From positions 558,001 through 622,000 of the forward strand of contig NZ_CP046052.1 of the NCBI RefSeq assembly GCF_004802635.2: DNA of 64,000 nucleotides, in the 5' to 3' direction. This DNA comes from Methylocystis heyeri (lineage in GTDB: Bacteria > Pseudomonadota > Alphaproteobacteria > Rhizobiales > Beijerinckiaceae). The position numbers were made by a program, and so were the translations under genes. Position 1 is the first letter of the stretch. Each line of letters starts with the position of its first letter. The notes below the pieces were generated by a model that was not told the origin of the DNA, did not search any database, and saw nothing but the letters and a program-made list of their open reading frames with translations. Shown in pieces: positions 1 to 11,136 of the stretch.

Positions 1-2
1 TC

Positions 3-569
3 GTCGTCGGCGACGAACAGGGATATGTGAAGCGTATAAACGTGCGCTCGACCGAAATTGAAACATTCGATCGCGCCACCATGATCGTGCCCAACTCCAA
101 TCTCGTGACCGGGGTCGTCAAGAACTGGCTGCGGGGCGACAAGGTGGGGCGCATAAAAGTCGCTCTGTCTCCGAGCGCCAAGGTCGATCCCGAGCAGATC
201 CGGGACATTCTCCTGGCCGCCGCCCGAGCCCAGGAAGGCGTGCTGCGCATTCCGGCTCCGCAGGTGATGTTCCTCGCCATGGAGTCGGACACCTTCCGCT
301 TCGAATTGTGGTGTTTCGTCGAGGACGTGCAGCAGGCGACGCGGCTGCGCAGCGATCTGCATTTCGATCTGCACAGGCGGTTGGCGGAGGCGGGCATAAG
401 CATCGCTCCGGAGCCTGTTCCTCCCACGGTCGTGCAGTTTCCCGGCCTTGAAAAATTCGCAGCCGCCGCCGGGGGCATCGTCGTCGAGCAAAGGCTGCTC
501 GAAGAGGATTTCAGGAAGATCGGCGAGGAAGAGCGCAAGGAGCCGGAAGTCGCGGGGGCGCTGGGGTGA
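3..569 (+). CDS. MscS-family mechanosensitive channel, C-terminal part (5' end outside window)
   Basis: The reading frame is already open at the window edge, so only the last 188 residues are present. The first visible residues (VVGDEQGYVKRI) followed by ETFDRATMIVPNSNL match the beta-domain of MscS-type small-conductance channels, where the 'GDxxGxVxxI' and 'VPNS' motifs lie just after the pore helix. The remainder (about residues 45-135) fits the alpha/beta C-terminal vestibule domain, followed by an acidic, probably cytoplasmic tail. The family releases solutes through the inner membrane on osmotic downshock. The pore helices and any periplasmic N-terminal domain cannot be seen, so the exact subfamily is not assignable. 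The next gene starts 64 bases downstream on the same strand. Confidence 0.85.
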   Translation, partial: VVGDEQGYVKRINVRSTEIETFDRATMIVPNSNLVTGVVKNWLRGDKVGRIKVALSPSAKVDPEQIRDILLAAARAQEGVLRIPAPQVMFLAMESDTFRFELWCFVEDVQQATRLRSDLHFDLHRRLAEAGISIAPEPVPPTVVQFPGLEKFAAAAGGIVVEQRLLEEDFRKIGEEERKEPEVAGALG

Positions 570-633
570 ATCGCGCTCCAGAAAGTCGATGGTTCTTCAT
601 TTTTCGTGAACCCTATTGACGCAGAAAGGGCGC

Positions 634-1164
634 ATGAAGCTTCGTCCGGCGTTCAAGCGCATCTGCGGAATTGGGTTTTTGCTCGCTCTCGCCTCCTGCG
701 GCGGACCGCCGGCCGAAGCCCCGCGCGCGCCGACGCAGGGCTCGACGCCGAGCATGTATCTCTCGCTGGCGCATCCCGGCGCCGCCGTGGATGCGGAAGC
801 GGCGCGCGACATGATCTCGCAGTATCGGGCCAACGGCGGTCTTGCGCCTTTGGCGCTGGACGAGAGGCTGCAGGAGTTCGCGCAACAGCAGGCGAAGGAA
901 ATGGCCCGACGGGGCTCGATGCTTCCCGACGCGCGCGCTTCCCTGAAGGCGCGTCTCTCGGAGCGGGGCGCGCGGCCCGGGTTTGCGGCCGAGAATGTCT
1001 CCGCTGGATACGATACGCTCGCCGAGGCCTTTTCCGGCTGGCGGCAGTCTCCACCGCACAATGCGCGAATGCTGGAGCCGAGTGCCCGAAGAATGGGCCT
1101 CGCAACGGCCTATGCGCCGGGTTCGAGATATAAAATATTCTGGGCGTTGATCCTGACCGACTGA
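634..1164 (+). CDS. CAP-domain (SCP-like) lipoprotein
   Basis: 176 residues. The N-terminus MKLRPAFKRICGIGFLLALASC is a lipoprotein signal with a lipobox (LASC) and Cys22 as the predicted lipidated residue. I chose ATG at 634, preceded by AAAGGG, over an upstream TTG at 616 because it gives a normal signal peptide. The mature part resembles the bacterial CAP/SCP domain: 'LDERLQEFAQQQAKEMARRG', 'AENVSAGYDTLAEAFSGW', 'SPPHNARML' and a C-terminal hydrophobic strand. The second conserved histidine is present (SPPHN). The position where bacterial homologues usually have the first histidine (SHxG after MARxG) reads SMLPD, so a metal-binding cavity may be incomplete. Bacterial CAP proteins are envelope proteins of mostly unknown function. 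Confidence 0.8.
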   Translation: MKLRPAFKRICGIGFLLALASCGGPPAEAPRAPTQGSTPSMYLSLAHPGAAVDAEAARDMISQYRANGGLAPLALDERLQEFAQQQAKEMARRGSMLPDARASLKARLSERGARPGFAAENVSAGYDTLAEAFSGWRQSPPHNARMLEPSARRMGLATAYAPGSRYKIFWALILTD

Positions 1165-1177
1165 AGGGCTGCGCCCA

Positions 1178-1381
1178 TCAACCCCGCGCGCGTCTTTTGC
1201 GTTTCTTGGCTCCCGCGCCATGGGCGCCATGCGCTTCGGGCTCCCCGCCCGGGGTCAGGAAAGGCTCTTCCGCCCGCATGTAACGGACGCCGAGAAAGAA
1301 CAGAATCTCCGCCTCGCCCGAAGGCGTGGCGGCGGACCGCGCCGGGCGCGGCCTCGATTGCAGCGAAATTATCTGAGCCAT
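1178..1381 (-). CDS. Small conserved-looking basic protein
   Basis: 67 residues starting MAQIISLQSRPRPA, with the middle segment EILFFLGVRYMRAEE and a basic tail (GAKKRKRRARG). The ATG at 1381 has a good GGGGAG ribosome site eight bases upstream; an in-frame upstream codon at 1411 has none. The gene converges with the CAP lipoprotein gene (13 bases between stops). No signal peptide or membrane segment is visible and I recognise no domain. The reading frame and ribosome site suggest a real gene, and the Lys/Arg-rich tail suggests nucleic-acid or ribosome contact, which is inference only. Confidence 0.6.
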   Translation of the reverse strand: MAQIISLQSRPRPARSAATPSGEAEILFFLGVRYMRAEEPFLTPGGEPEAHGAHGAGAKKRKRRARG

Positions 1382-1503
1382 GCGTACATCTCCCCGCCAA
1401 TTCGTGCACAAAGAACGAGCCGACTCTCACAAGCGGATTAGGGAATGGCGAGGGTTAATGTTCCGTCAACGCCCGCTCCGTAAAATGCCGGCAAGTTCCT
1501 CCC

Positions 1504-1540
1504 GTTGGTCGAGGGACGGTTTCCTGCGTTGGTCGAGGGA
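1504..1540. repeat. Tandem 13-bp direct repeat in the leader of the DUF2336 gene
   Basis: GTTGGTCGAGGGA occurs at 1504-1516 and again at 1528-1540, a 24-base period, with further partial similarity before each copy. The second copy carries the GAGGGAG ribosome-binding sequence for the start codon at 1551, so the duplication doubles the Shine-Dalgarno-like segment. Confidence 0.8.
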
Positions 1541-1550
1541 GTGAGTGCGT

Positions 1551-2636
1551 ATGCTGTCCCGGAGTTGCGAAGGGCGGAAGGTAGATCGCGCGTTGTTGCG
1601 GACCATCGTCGAGCAATTCGTCGCCCGAACCGGATACAGACAGAGCGATCTTCAGGAGTTCGGGCGTCTCGCCGGCGGCCTGATCGATCTCGCCGAAGCA
1701 GAGGCTGTCGTCGATGTTGCAGAGGCGCTTTGCCGCCATCCGGAAACGCCTCGCGAACTGATCGCGAAACTGTTTGATCTCGGCGGGACCTGCGCCCGCA
1801 TCGCATTGGAGCATGCGCCAGATGCGCCGCTCGCTGAATTGACCGCTTACGCCGAGCAGGGCCCCACGGATTTCGCCGCTGCGATCGCCCGGCGGCCCGA
1901 TCTTTCCAGGGACGTCGTGTCCGCCCTTGCCGCGCGCAGCGAATCTGCGGTGCTGCATGCGCTGGCGGCGAACCGCCAGGCCTATCTCGACCCGGGCGCG
2001 CTGAGGTCGCTGATACAGGTCGCCCGTGACGACCAGGGCCTTGCGAGGATTCTGCTCGACCGGGAAGACCTCGACGTCGATCCCGAGCCGCTCTTTCTCG
2101 CTGCGACCCCGGCGGAGCGCGAGAAAATCATCCTCTCCGCATGCCGATCGGCGCTTTCTTCCGGGGCAGTGGAATCTGCGGCCCGGCCGGATCAGCGTCT
2201 AGGGTCGGAACTGGAGGCGCTCGCGCTTTCGGGCGACGAAGGAGCGACGATTTCGCGCATGGCCGACGCACTGGATGCGCGAAAAAGCCGCATACGGAGG
2301 ATTTTTCTGGATGAAGGCGGCGAGGCGCTGGCCCTCGCGCTGACGGCGCTCGGAATCCATCCCGACGTCGCGACCAGGCTCTTTATCTGCCACCGCCGGG
2401 CCGCCGGGCTCGACGCCAAGAAAATGCGCGCGCTTCGCGCCTTGATGACTTCCACGCCCGCCCGCGCCGCCGCGCGCATCGTGGCCGCGATCAACGGCAA
2501 CCGGGATCCGCAGCGCCGGGTCGCCGGCTGGCGGGAGGAGGCCTCGGCCTCGGCGGGCGCCCGTAGACGTCCGGCGATCGGTCTCAAGGCGTCGGCCGAG
2601 GGACGCAAATCCGCCCGGCTGGATCAGTCCGCCTGA
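1551..2636 (+). CDS. DUF2336 domain-containing protein
   Basis: 361 residues, soluble, with no signal peptide. The helical-repeat pattern (for example HPETPRELIAKLFDLG, ARRPDLSRDVVSALAARSESAVLHALAANRQAYLD) is typical of DUF2336, an alphaproteobacterial family of HEAT-like helical proteins with no established biochemical role. ATG at 1551 is preferred over GTG at 1545 because GAGGGAG lies nine bases before it. The C-terminal 40 residues are Arg/Ala-rich and look disordered. The gene stands alone on the + strand, between the small basic gene (divergent) and the DUF1491 gene (convergent). Confidence 0.75.
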   Translation: MLSRSCEGRKVDRALLRTIVEQFVARTGYRQSDLQEFGRLAGGLIDLAEAEAVVDVAEALCRHPETPRELIAKLFDLGGTCARIALEHAPDAPLAELTAYAEQGPTDFAAAIARRPDLSRDVVSALAARSESAVLHALAANRQAYLDPGALRSLIQVARDDQGLARILLDREDLDVDPEPLFLAATPAEREKIILSACRSALSSGAVESAARPDQRLGSELEALALSGDEGATISRMADALDARKSRIRRIFLDEGGEALALALTALGIHPDVATRLFICHRRAAGLDAKKMRALRALMTSTPARAAARIVAAINGNRDPQRRVAGWREEASASAGARRRPAIGLKASAEGRKSARLDQSA

Positions 2637-2668
2637 TCGAGCCTCTCTGTTGCCGGAGGAATGAAAAG

Positions 2669-3010
2669 TCAGGCGCCGACGTCGAGGAACGAACGGCCCT
2701 GGCGATCCTCGATTTCGACGATCCACAGATCGGGGTCGAAGGAAATTTCGCGTTGCAGACGTTGCTCGAGGGACAGCGGATCGCGCCAGTCCTCTTCGTG
2801 CAACCGGACAAACAGCCTCGCGACGCCTTCGGGAACTTCGACGCTTTGCGGGGCGGGGCCGTAGAGAGCCGCCCTGCCGTCGAGGCGGTCCACTTTCACG
2901 AAAATGGCCCCGGCCTCTGCGGCGCCGCGCCGGCGCAGCATCGCCGTCGCGCCTTCGATTTCGGCGCGCCGGATAAGCGCCGAAACGAAAATATCGGATC
3001 GCAGCCGCAT
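2669..3010 (-). CDS. DUF1491 family protein
   Basis: 113 residues from MRLRSDIFVSALIRRAE. The pattern 'GAAEAGAIFVKVDRLDG', 'LYGPAPQ' and 'DPDLWIVEIEDRQGR' is characteristic of DUF1491, a short, widely conserved alphaproteobacterial family of unknown function. The start at 3010 (MRLRSD) matches how family members begin; seven extra residues upstream to 3031 would run into the T-run of the preceding terminator. It follows the peptidoglycan-binding gene on the same strand, but a terminator hairpin (3030-3051) separates them. DUF1491 is often found beside peptidoglycan-binding genes in this order, so the adjacency may be conserved. Confidence 0.8.
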   Translation of the reverse strand: MRLRSDIFVSALIRRAEIEGATAMLRRRGAAEAGAIFVKVDRLDGRAALYGPAPQSVEVPEGVARLFVRLHEEDWRDPLSLEQRLQREISFDPDLWIVEIEDRQGRSFLDVGA

Positions 3011-3029
3011 CGAGCCCTCTGTTTCGGAC

Positions 3030-3051
3030 AAAAAAGCCGCCGCGGCGGCTT
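3030..3051 (-). terminator. Rho-independent terminator after the histidine kinase/peptidoglycan-binding pair
   Basis: Read on the minus strand, a 7-bp stem AAGCCGC/GCGGCTT with a 4-base loop is followed directly by a run of T. It lies 45 bases past the stop at 3096 and just before the DUF1491 start. Confidence 0.75.
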
Positions 3052-3095
3052 GCCGCGACGGCCGGCGTCGAGCCTCGCATCGCCGCCGGGCGGCG

Positions 3096-3756
3096 TTATT
3101 TTACCGCAATGCCGGTGCGCGCGCTCAGCAGGCGGCGAATTTTCGGCGAAAGCTCGCCCGTGACGGGCATGCCGTTGGCGCGCTCGAATTTCTCGATCGC
3201 TTGCCGCGTCGTGCCGCCGAAAACGCCGTCCTGATGGAGCGCAAAGCCCAGCTTGGCCAATGCGCGCTGCGCCGCGAGAACGGTCTTGTTCTTGTCGTCC
3301 GCGCTCGCATTGCGCGGCGCTCCGCCTTCCAACAGCCGGCCGATGAGATCGCGGGACTTTTCCGCGGGCTTGGCGGCTTCGACCCTGGTCGTTTCCGTCG
3401 CCGCTGCCGTTTCGCTTTTGACGGCCGGGGCCGCATGCAGCGGCTTCGCGGGCTCGCCCTGCTGCGCCGGGCCATGGGCCTGCTGGGGCGCGGTCGGCAG
3501 GGCGAGAATGCTCGCCGCCTTCTGGAAGATGGGGGCGGGATGACGCCCGTCCTGCAGGAACAGCGCGTTCACGGGCACGCCGATCGCCGCGATCGCCGCA
3601 AAGCCCAGGAACAGCATGGCGCCCGTGCTCCGCTTGCCGCCGAACATTCGGCGCCACAACGGAAGAGGCTTCGCCTTGGCCGGTTTGTCTCGCCGCCGGG
3701 TCTGGGCGCCGCGACCTTCCTTGGCGATGAAATCTTGATTGGCTGCGGCGAGAGCT

Positions 3757-3764
<8 letters not shown>
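3096..3764 (-). CDS. Membrane-anchored peptidoglycan-binding domain protein
   Basis: 222 residues in three parts. The first is a basic cytoplasmic N-terminus (about 1-46). The second is one membrane helix (about 48-70, GAMLFLGFAAIAAIGVPVNALFL). The third is a long Ala/Pro/Glu-rich linker ending in a PG_binding_1-type module (about 160-220: VLAAQRALAKLGF, DGVFGGTTRQAIEKFE, NGMPVTGELSPKIRRLL). It should sit in the inner membrane and contact murein. The start is a TTG at 3764 that overlaps the end of the histidine kinase gene by eight bases, implying translational coupling; no better start precedes residue 41. The arrangement suggests the two proteins act together in sensing or tethering, which is inference. 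Confidence 0.8.
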
Positions 3765-5634
<1,870 letters not shown>

Positions 5635-5863
5635 AGCGACGCTCCCTTACGACGCCACCTTTTCAGATCGTCGTTAAGTGACTGCTAAACGCAGCGCCCG
5701 TCTTGTTTATGCCGGCGAAAGCGCGGGCGCGATCTCGCCTCATGGTTTGCAAGCCGTTGACGCGCGCCGAATTTCCGGCGGCGGACGAATTCATCTTTGC
5801 GAAAGGATTTGACCGCAATGCTCCTGCGCAGCGCCGCTTTCGGCGGGCGTTCAGGAGCGGACG

Positions 5864-6151
5864 GTGGGTTTTCTTCTCAAATGCTTCATAGCCATCGCGC
5901 TGGTTTACTTTGCGGTGAACAAGGGCGAGTTGAGCGCGCTGATGGCTTCGGCCGTTTCGCCGGCCCGCGCGATCGGCGAAAACGGGAGCAAAATCGGGAG
6001 GCAGGAGCCCTTGTCGGAGCTGCAGCGGGCCGCGGCGGCGAAGCTGATGGGCGCGGCGCGCGAGCATTGCCTCGCCAAGCCGGCCGATTGTCTGGCCTTG
6101 CTGAAGTCCGCCGGCGCCGAAGTCAGAAAACCGGAACATAAAGACCACTGA
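5864..6151 (+). CDS. Small single-pass membrane or secreted protein
   Basis: 95 residues from a GTG start at 5864 with AGGAG six bases upstream. The N-terminal hydrophobic segment (GFLLKCFIAIALVYFAV) is a membrane anchor or uncleaved signal; the rest is hydrophilic, with two cysteines (EHCLAKPADCLALL) seven residues apart that could form a disulfide if exported. It is divergent from the histidine kinase gene, with a 229-base intergenic region that must hold both promoters. I recognise no named family; similar short 'anchor plus CxnC' proteins are common in Hyphomicrobiales. Confidence 0.6.
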   Translation: MGFLLKCFIAIALVYFAVNKGELSALMASAVSPARAIGENGSKIGRQEPLSELQRAAAAKLMGAAREHCLAKPADCLALLKSAGAEVRKPEHKDH

Positions 6152-6333
6152 TTTCCCCCAAGCTTCGGCGTCGCGCCGCAGGCCCGGGGCCGAGCAGGCG
6201 GCAAAGCTGCGCCGGCAAAAGTTTTTGTTGCCGAATCGGAGAAACGAATGTGTATCATTTTTAAACAAAGCCAGAGTAGTAGTTCGCGTGCCCGCTTTGT
6301 AATCACCGCCCGCGCTTGAGTCGGGTCAATATC

Positions 6334-6347
6334 AGGAGGCTGCCCTG
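6334..6347 (+). promoter_or_regulatory. Ribosome-binding site that selects a CTG start
   Basis: A perfect AGGAGG at 6334-6339 is followed five bases later by CTG at 6345. No ATG, GTG or TTG lies at a suitable distance; the next conventional candidate, TTG at 6411, has no ribosome site. See the gene that follows. Confidence 0.65.
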
Positions 6348-6956
6348 TCTGACGAAACTGAGACCCCCGCAAGCGAGAATTTCGCCGCCGCGACCATCGA
6401 TGTCGGCGCCTTGCAGGAGCAACTGAAAAGCATCTCCGCGGACCGTGATCGCCAAGCCTTCGAAAAGGCGGAGATCATTGAAAAAGCCAACGTGATTTCG
6501 CGCGAGCGGGACGATATCCGCAGCCGACTCGCCGCTGAAACCGCCGAGCGCGAGCGTCTCGGCTCGGAAAACTCCCGACTGGCTTCGGAGGTCGAGTCGA
6601 CTCGTCGCTCGCTTTCCGAAGCGCAGCGGCGCGCGGAGGAGGCGAGCGCCGAAGCCGCCAATCTCCGCAAGCTCCTCGAAGCGAAGCCCGGCAATGATCC
6701 ACTGGTCCTGCTCTGGGAGGTCGCCCGGCAGAAAACCACGGCCGGCGTCGCGTTTTTGCGCTCGAAGATCCCCGCGAATCACCCGGCGCTGCCCTGGTTC
6801 GACAAAACCGTCGAAGTCCTGACCAAGCTCGGCTGCCTCGCCGTGCAATTGACGATCGCCTTCGCCAAATGGCTGAAGGCCGAGGGTCTGCCGCGCGCCA
6901 AGGCGCTGTCTCAGAAGCTGCTGGCGGAAATCGAGACGCGCCTCGCCAAGAAATAA
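6345..6956 (+). CDS. Coiled-coil protein, probable CTG start
   Basis: 203 residues if translation starts at CTG 6345, giving (M)SDETETPASENF, a typical acidic N-terminus. Residues about 25-115 form a long charged coiled coil (QEQLKSISADRDRQ, RDDIRSRLAAETAERERL, SLSEAQRRAEEASAEAANL). The C-terminal third (about 120-200) is a helical, partly amphipathic module (DPLVLLWEVARQKTTAG, VLTKLGCLAVQLTIAFAKWL). No signal peptide is present. It could be a peripheral membrane or cell-envelope scaffolding protein, but no family is recognised. A hairpin and then a strong terminator follow before lepA, so it is probably monocistronic. Confidence 0.65.
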   Translation: MSDETETPASENFAAATIDVGALQEQLKSISADRDRQAFEKAEIIEKANVISRERDDIRSRLAAETAERERLGSENSRLASEVESTRRSLSEAQRRAEEASAEAANLRKLLEAKPGNDPLVLLWEVARQKTTAGVAFLRSKIPANHPALPWFDKTVEVLTKLGCLAVQLTIAFAKWLKAEGLPRAKALSQKLLAEIETRLAKK

Positions 6957-6981
6957 GCCCGCGCCGCAGGTTCGGAACATT

Positions 6982-7016
6982 GGAGCCCGCCGGAACGCTC
7001 TGTTTCGGCGGGCTCC
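6982..7016 (+). other. Perfect 11-bp hairpin overlapping the following terminator
   Basis: GGAGCCCGCCG (6982-6992) pairs perfectly with CGGCGGGCTCC (7006-7016). Its right arm shares 7013-7016 with the left arm of the terminator at 7013-7038, so the two hairpins cannot both form fully. Confidence 0.7.
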
Positions 7017-7038
7017 TCGCGCCCGAGGAGGCTTTTTT
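7013..7038 (+). terminator. Rho-independent terminator upstream of lepA
   Basis: A 7-bp stem CTCCTCG/CGAGGAG with loop CGCC is followed by GC and six T. It ends transcription of the coiled-coil gene and isolates lepA. Confidence 0.85.
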
Positions 7039-7130
7039 CTCCGGTCGGCCGGCGCGCGCTGTTGCGGAACTCGGCCCGGCCGTTTCTGCGCACTTCCATT
7101 CGTGGCCCCGCGCTGCTATCGGGGTGCGCC

Positions 7131-8936
<1,806 letters not shown>

Positions 8937-8957
8937 TCAGCATACGCATCAAATCAT

Positions 8958-9116
8958 GTGGCGACGAACCATGAGCCTGTGCTGATCACGCGCGATCACG
9001 GCAAGCCGGCGGCGGTTCTCGTATCGTTGGAGGATTACGCCGCCTTCGAGGAGACCGCTTACTTGCTGTCGAGCCCGCGCAATGCAGCGCGCCTATTGCG
9101 TGCGATAGACGACTGA
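8958..9116 (+). pseudogene. Truncated Phd/YefM-type antitoxin remnant
   Basis: Read in frame up to TGA at 9114-9116, this gives [38 protein letters not shown] and [10 protein letters not shown]. That is the core and C-terminus of a YefM antitoxin. The N-terminal DNA-binding segment (usually 'SEARxxLxxLxxxV') is missing; the frame upstream runs into unrelated sequence directly after the lepA stop. No YoeB/Txe toxin gene follows. GTG at 8958 could start a 52-residue fragment, but no ribosome site supports it. I read it as an orphaned, 5'-deleted antitoxin. Confidence 0.7.
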
Positions 9117-9139
9117 CCAACAAAAGCTGATTGCTCGCA

Positions 9140-9260
9140 CGTCATTGCGAGCAAAGCGAAGCAATCCAGAGCCACGCCAGCGCTGCAATTGCGTTTAGTT
9201 CGCTTGTGTACGGAATAAATATTGTGTCTGAATTACTTCGCCTGCGGCTCACAATGACGC
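9140..9260. repeat. Palindromic dispersed repeat (small MITE-like element)
   Basis: The left arm begins CGTCATTGCGAGCAAAGCG (9140 on) and the right arm ends with the imperfect reverse complement (ATTACTTCGCCTGCGGCTCA, then CAATGACG, to 9259). The CGTCATTGCGAGC...AGCAATCC signature is a repeat I know to be scattered through many alphaproteobacterial intergenic regions. The reading frame that crosses it (9131-9379) is not protein-like and is not annotated. Confidence 0.7.
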
Positions 9261-9375
9261 CCTTTTCGCTATCGTCACACCTGCGACACGCTCCCCCCGC
9301 TTGCTCTGGATGTTTCGGGATTAGCCCCTACTTGCGAAACTGTCCTCGCAATTTGATGCCCGGAAATGGTCAGTT

Positions 9376-10263
9376 ATGAAACAAGCGCTCATTGGCATTG
9401 CGTTTTTCGCGGCCCTTTTTCCCAACTCCTTCGCCCTTGCTGAAACCGATTGGCTGCAGGTCGACGCCGCTCTCGGAAAGAAGGCTACCGTCATCGGCGC
9501 GGTTCATAAATACGGTTTTCCGCGCGGCGATCTTCATGTGAAGCTGGAGAATGTCGATATAAAGCCCGGCCTCGCTCTCGGAGGATGGGTCGCTTTCGAG
9601 CCGGCTGGAGACGCGGCCATGATGATGGGCGATCTCGTGCTGACCGAAAACGAAGTCGGCCCCGTCATGAAATCGCTGCTCGCGGGCGGCGTGCAGGTGA
9701 CGGCGTTACATAACCACCTGTTTCGAGCGACCCCCGCGACCTTTTATATGCATGTCGGCGGGCACGGCGATCCGGCGCAACTCGCCAAAACGCTTCGCGA
9801 AGCCCTCGCGCAAACGAAAACGCCCTTCGACGCGTCCGCGGCTTCTCCCGCGGCAGACCAGAAAATCGGCTTCGACGTCGGACAAGTCGAGCAGATTCTG
9901 GGCTTCCAGGGGAAGAACAACGGTGGAGTCTTTCAGTTCAGCGTCCCGAAGGCCGAGCGGATCAGCGCTGGGGGCAGGGCGCTTTCTCCCGCCATGGGGA
10001 TCGCGAACGCCATCAACTTCCAACCTACCGACGATGGCAGGGCGGCGATATCGGGAGATTTCGTCGCCACAGCAAGGGAGGTCCAGCCTCTGCTGAAAGC
10101 GCTCCAGTCGAACGGGATCGAAGTCACGGCCCTGCACAACCATATGCTGGACGACGAGCCCAGGTTGTTCTTCGTCCATTTCTGGGCCGACGACGAAGCT
10201 GCGAAGTTGGCTCGCGGCGTGCGTGCAGGTCTCGACGCCGTGCATGCCGCACCGGCGAGCTGA
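9376..10263 (+). CDS. DUF1259 (LppY/LpqO-type) secreted protein
   Basis: 295 residues with a signal peptide (MKQALIGIAFFAALFPNSFALA, cut around residue 22). The mature protein is an internal duplication. One half covers about 25-150 with VTALHNHLFRATPATFYMH; the other covers about 165-290 with VTALHNHMLDDEPRLFFVH. Each ends in a 'LAxxxRxxL' helix. This two-unit arrangement is the DUF1259 signature. The conserved HNH in each half could bind metal. Function is unknown; homologues are periplasmic or lipoproteins. It is convergent with phaB, from which a terminator on the opposite strand separates it. Confidence 0.85.
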   Translation: MKQALIGIAFFAALFPNSFALAETDWLQVDAALGKKATVIGAVHKYGFPRGDLHVKLENVDIKPGLALGGWVAFEPAGDAAMMMGDLVLTENEVGPVMKSLLAGGVQVTALHNHLFRATPATFYMHVGGHGDPAQLAKTLREALAQTKTPFDASAASPAADQKIGFDVGQVEQILGFQGKNNGGVFQFSVPKAERISAGGRALSPAMGIANAINFQPTDDGRAAISGDFVATAREVQPLLKALQSNGIEVTALHNHMLDDEPRLFFVHFWADDEAAKLARGVRAGLDAVHAAPAS

Positions 10264-10280
10264 TCCGTTGCGCCCTTCGA

Positions 10281-10318
10281 CGCAAAAGCGAAAACGGCGC
10301 CCGGTTCCCCGAGCGCCG
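10281..10318 (-). terminator. Rho-independent terminator of the phaA-phaB operon
   Basis: On the minus strand, CGGCGCTCGG and CCGGGCGCCG form a 10-bp stem (one G-U pair) closed by a GGAA loop and followed by TTTTCGCTTTT. It lies 29 bases past the phaB stop. Confidence 0.85.
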
Positions 10319-10346
10319 CCCAAGCTTCCAGGCCTTACAAAAGACC

Positions 10347-11072
10347 TCAGGCCAGATACTGGCCGCCGTTGACGGTCAGCGTAGAGCCGGTGATGAAGCC
10401 GGCGTCGTCGGCGGCGAGGAACACCACCGCGCGGGCGATTTCCTCGGGTTCGCCGAGACGGCCCACCGCGATATGCGGGATGATGTGCTTGTCGAGCACG
10501 TCCTGCGGCACCGCCTTGACCATTTCGGTGGCGATGTAGCCGGGAGCGATGGCGTTGACGGTGATGCCCTTGGAGGCGCTTTCCTGCGCCAGAGCCTTCA
10601 CGAAGCCGATATCGCCCGCCTTGGAGGCGGAATAGTTGGTCTGGCCGGCCTGACCCTTCTGGCCGTTGATCGACGAGATCACGATGATGCGGCCGAAGCC
10701 GCGGTCGCGCATGCCGTTGATGACCGGGCGGGTGACGTTGAACAGCGAGTTCAGATTGGTGTCGATGACGGCCTTCCACTTCGCCAGGTCCATCTTGTGG
10801 AACAGGCCGTCCTTGGTGATGCCGGCGTTGTTGACCAGAATCTCGACCGGGCCGAGGTCTTTCTCGATGGCGGCGATGCCGGCGGCGCAGGCGTCGTAGT
10901 CGGAAACGTCGAACTTATAGACATTGATGCCGGTTTCCGCCTTGAACTTGTTGGCGGCTTCGTCGTTGCCGGCATAGGTCGCGGCCACTTTGTAACCAGC
11001 CGCCTGCAGCGCCTTGGAAATGGCTTCGCCGATGCCGCGCGTGCCGCCGGTCACAACTGCTGTTCTCGACAT
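10347..11072 (-). CDS. phaB: Acetoacetyl-CoA reductase (NADPH), PHB synthesis
   Basis: 241 residues, standard length. Reduces acetoacetyl-CoA to (R)-3-hydroxybutyryl-CoA, the monomer for PHB. Classical SDR fold: cofactor motif TGGTRGIGEAI, NNAG, catalytic Ser in VISSINGQKGQAGQTNYSASK with the YxxxK pair, and the C-terminal FLAADDAGFITGSTLTVNGG. Start at 11072 (MSRTAVVTGG) with AAGGAG upstream; the longer in-frame extension to 11126 is not family-like. It follows phaA on the same strand with a 72-base gap that contains a perfect stem-loop, and ends at a strong terminator, so phaA-phaB is an operon. Confidence 0.97.
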   Translation of the reverse strand: MSRTAVVTGGTRGIGEAISKALQAAGYKVAATYAGNDEAANKFKAETGINVYKFDVSDYDACAAGIAAIEKDLGPVEILVNNAGITKDGLFHKMDLAKWKAVIDTNLNSLFNVTRPVINGMRDRGFGRIIVISSINGQKGQAGQTNYSASKAGDIGFVKALAQESASKGITVNAIAPGYIATEMVKAVPQDVLDKHIIPHIAVGRLGEPEEIARAVVFLAADDAGFITGSTLTVNGGQYLA

Positions 11073-11111
11073 TTGTTTCTCCTTGGAAGAATCTTTTTGC
11101 TTTTCAGTGGC

Positions 11112-11136
11112 GCGCGTCCGCAGCAAGCGGACGCGC
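11112..11136 (-). other. Intercistronic stem-loop between phaA and phaB
   Basis: GCGCGTCCGC and GCGGACGCGC form a perfect 10-bp stem with a 5-base loop. No T-run follows in either direction, so it is more likely an mRNA stability or processing element than a terminator. Confidence 0.7.

Noticed and set aside
9131-9379. 82-residue frame across the palindromic repeat upstream of the DUF1259 gene
   Set aside because: It lies inside a dispersed non-coding repeat and reads HCEQSEAIQSHA, a translation artefact of the repeat.
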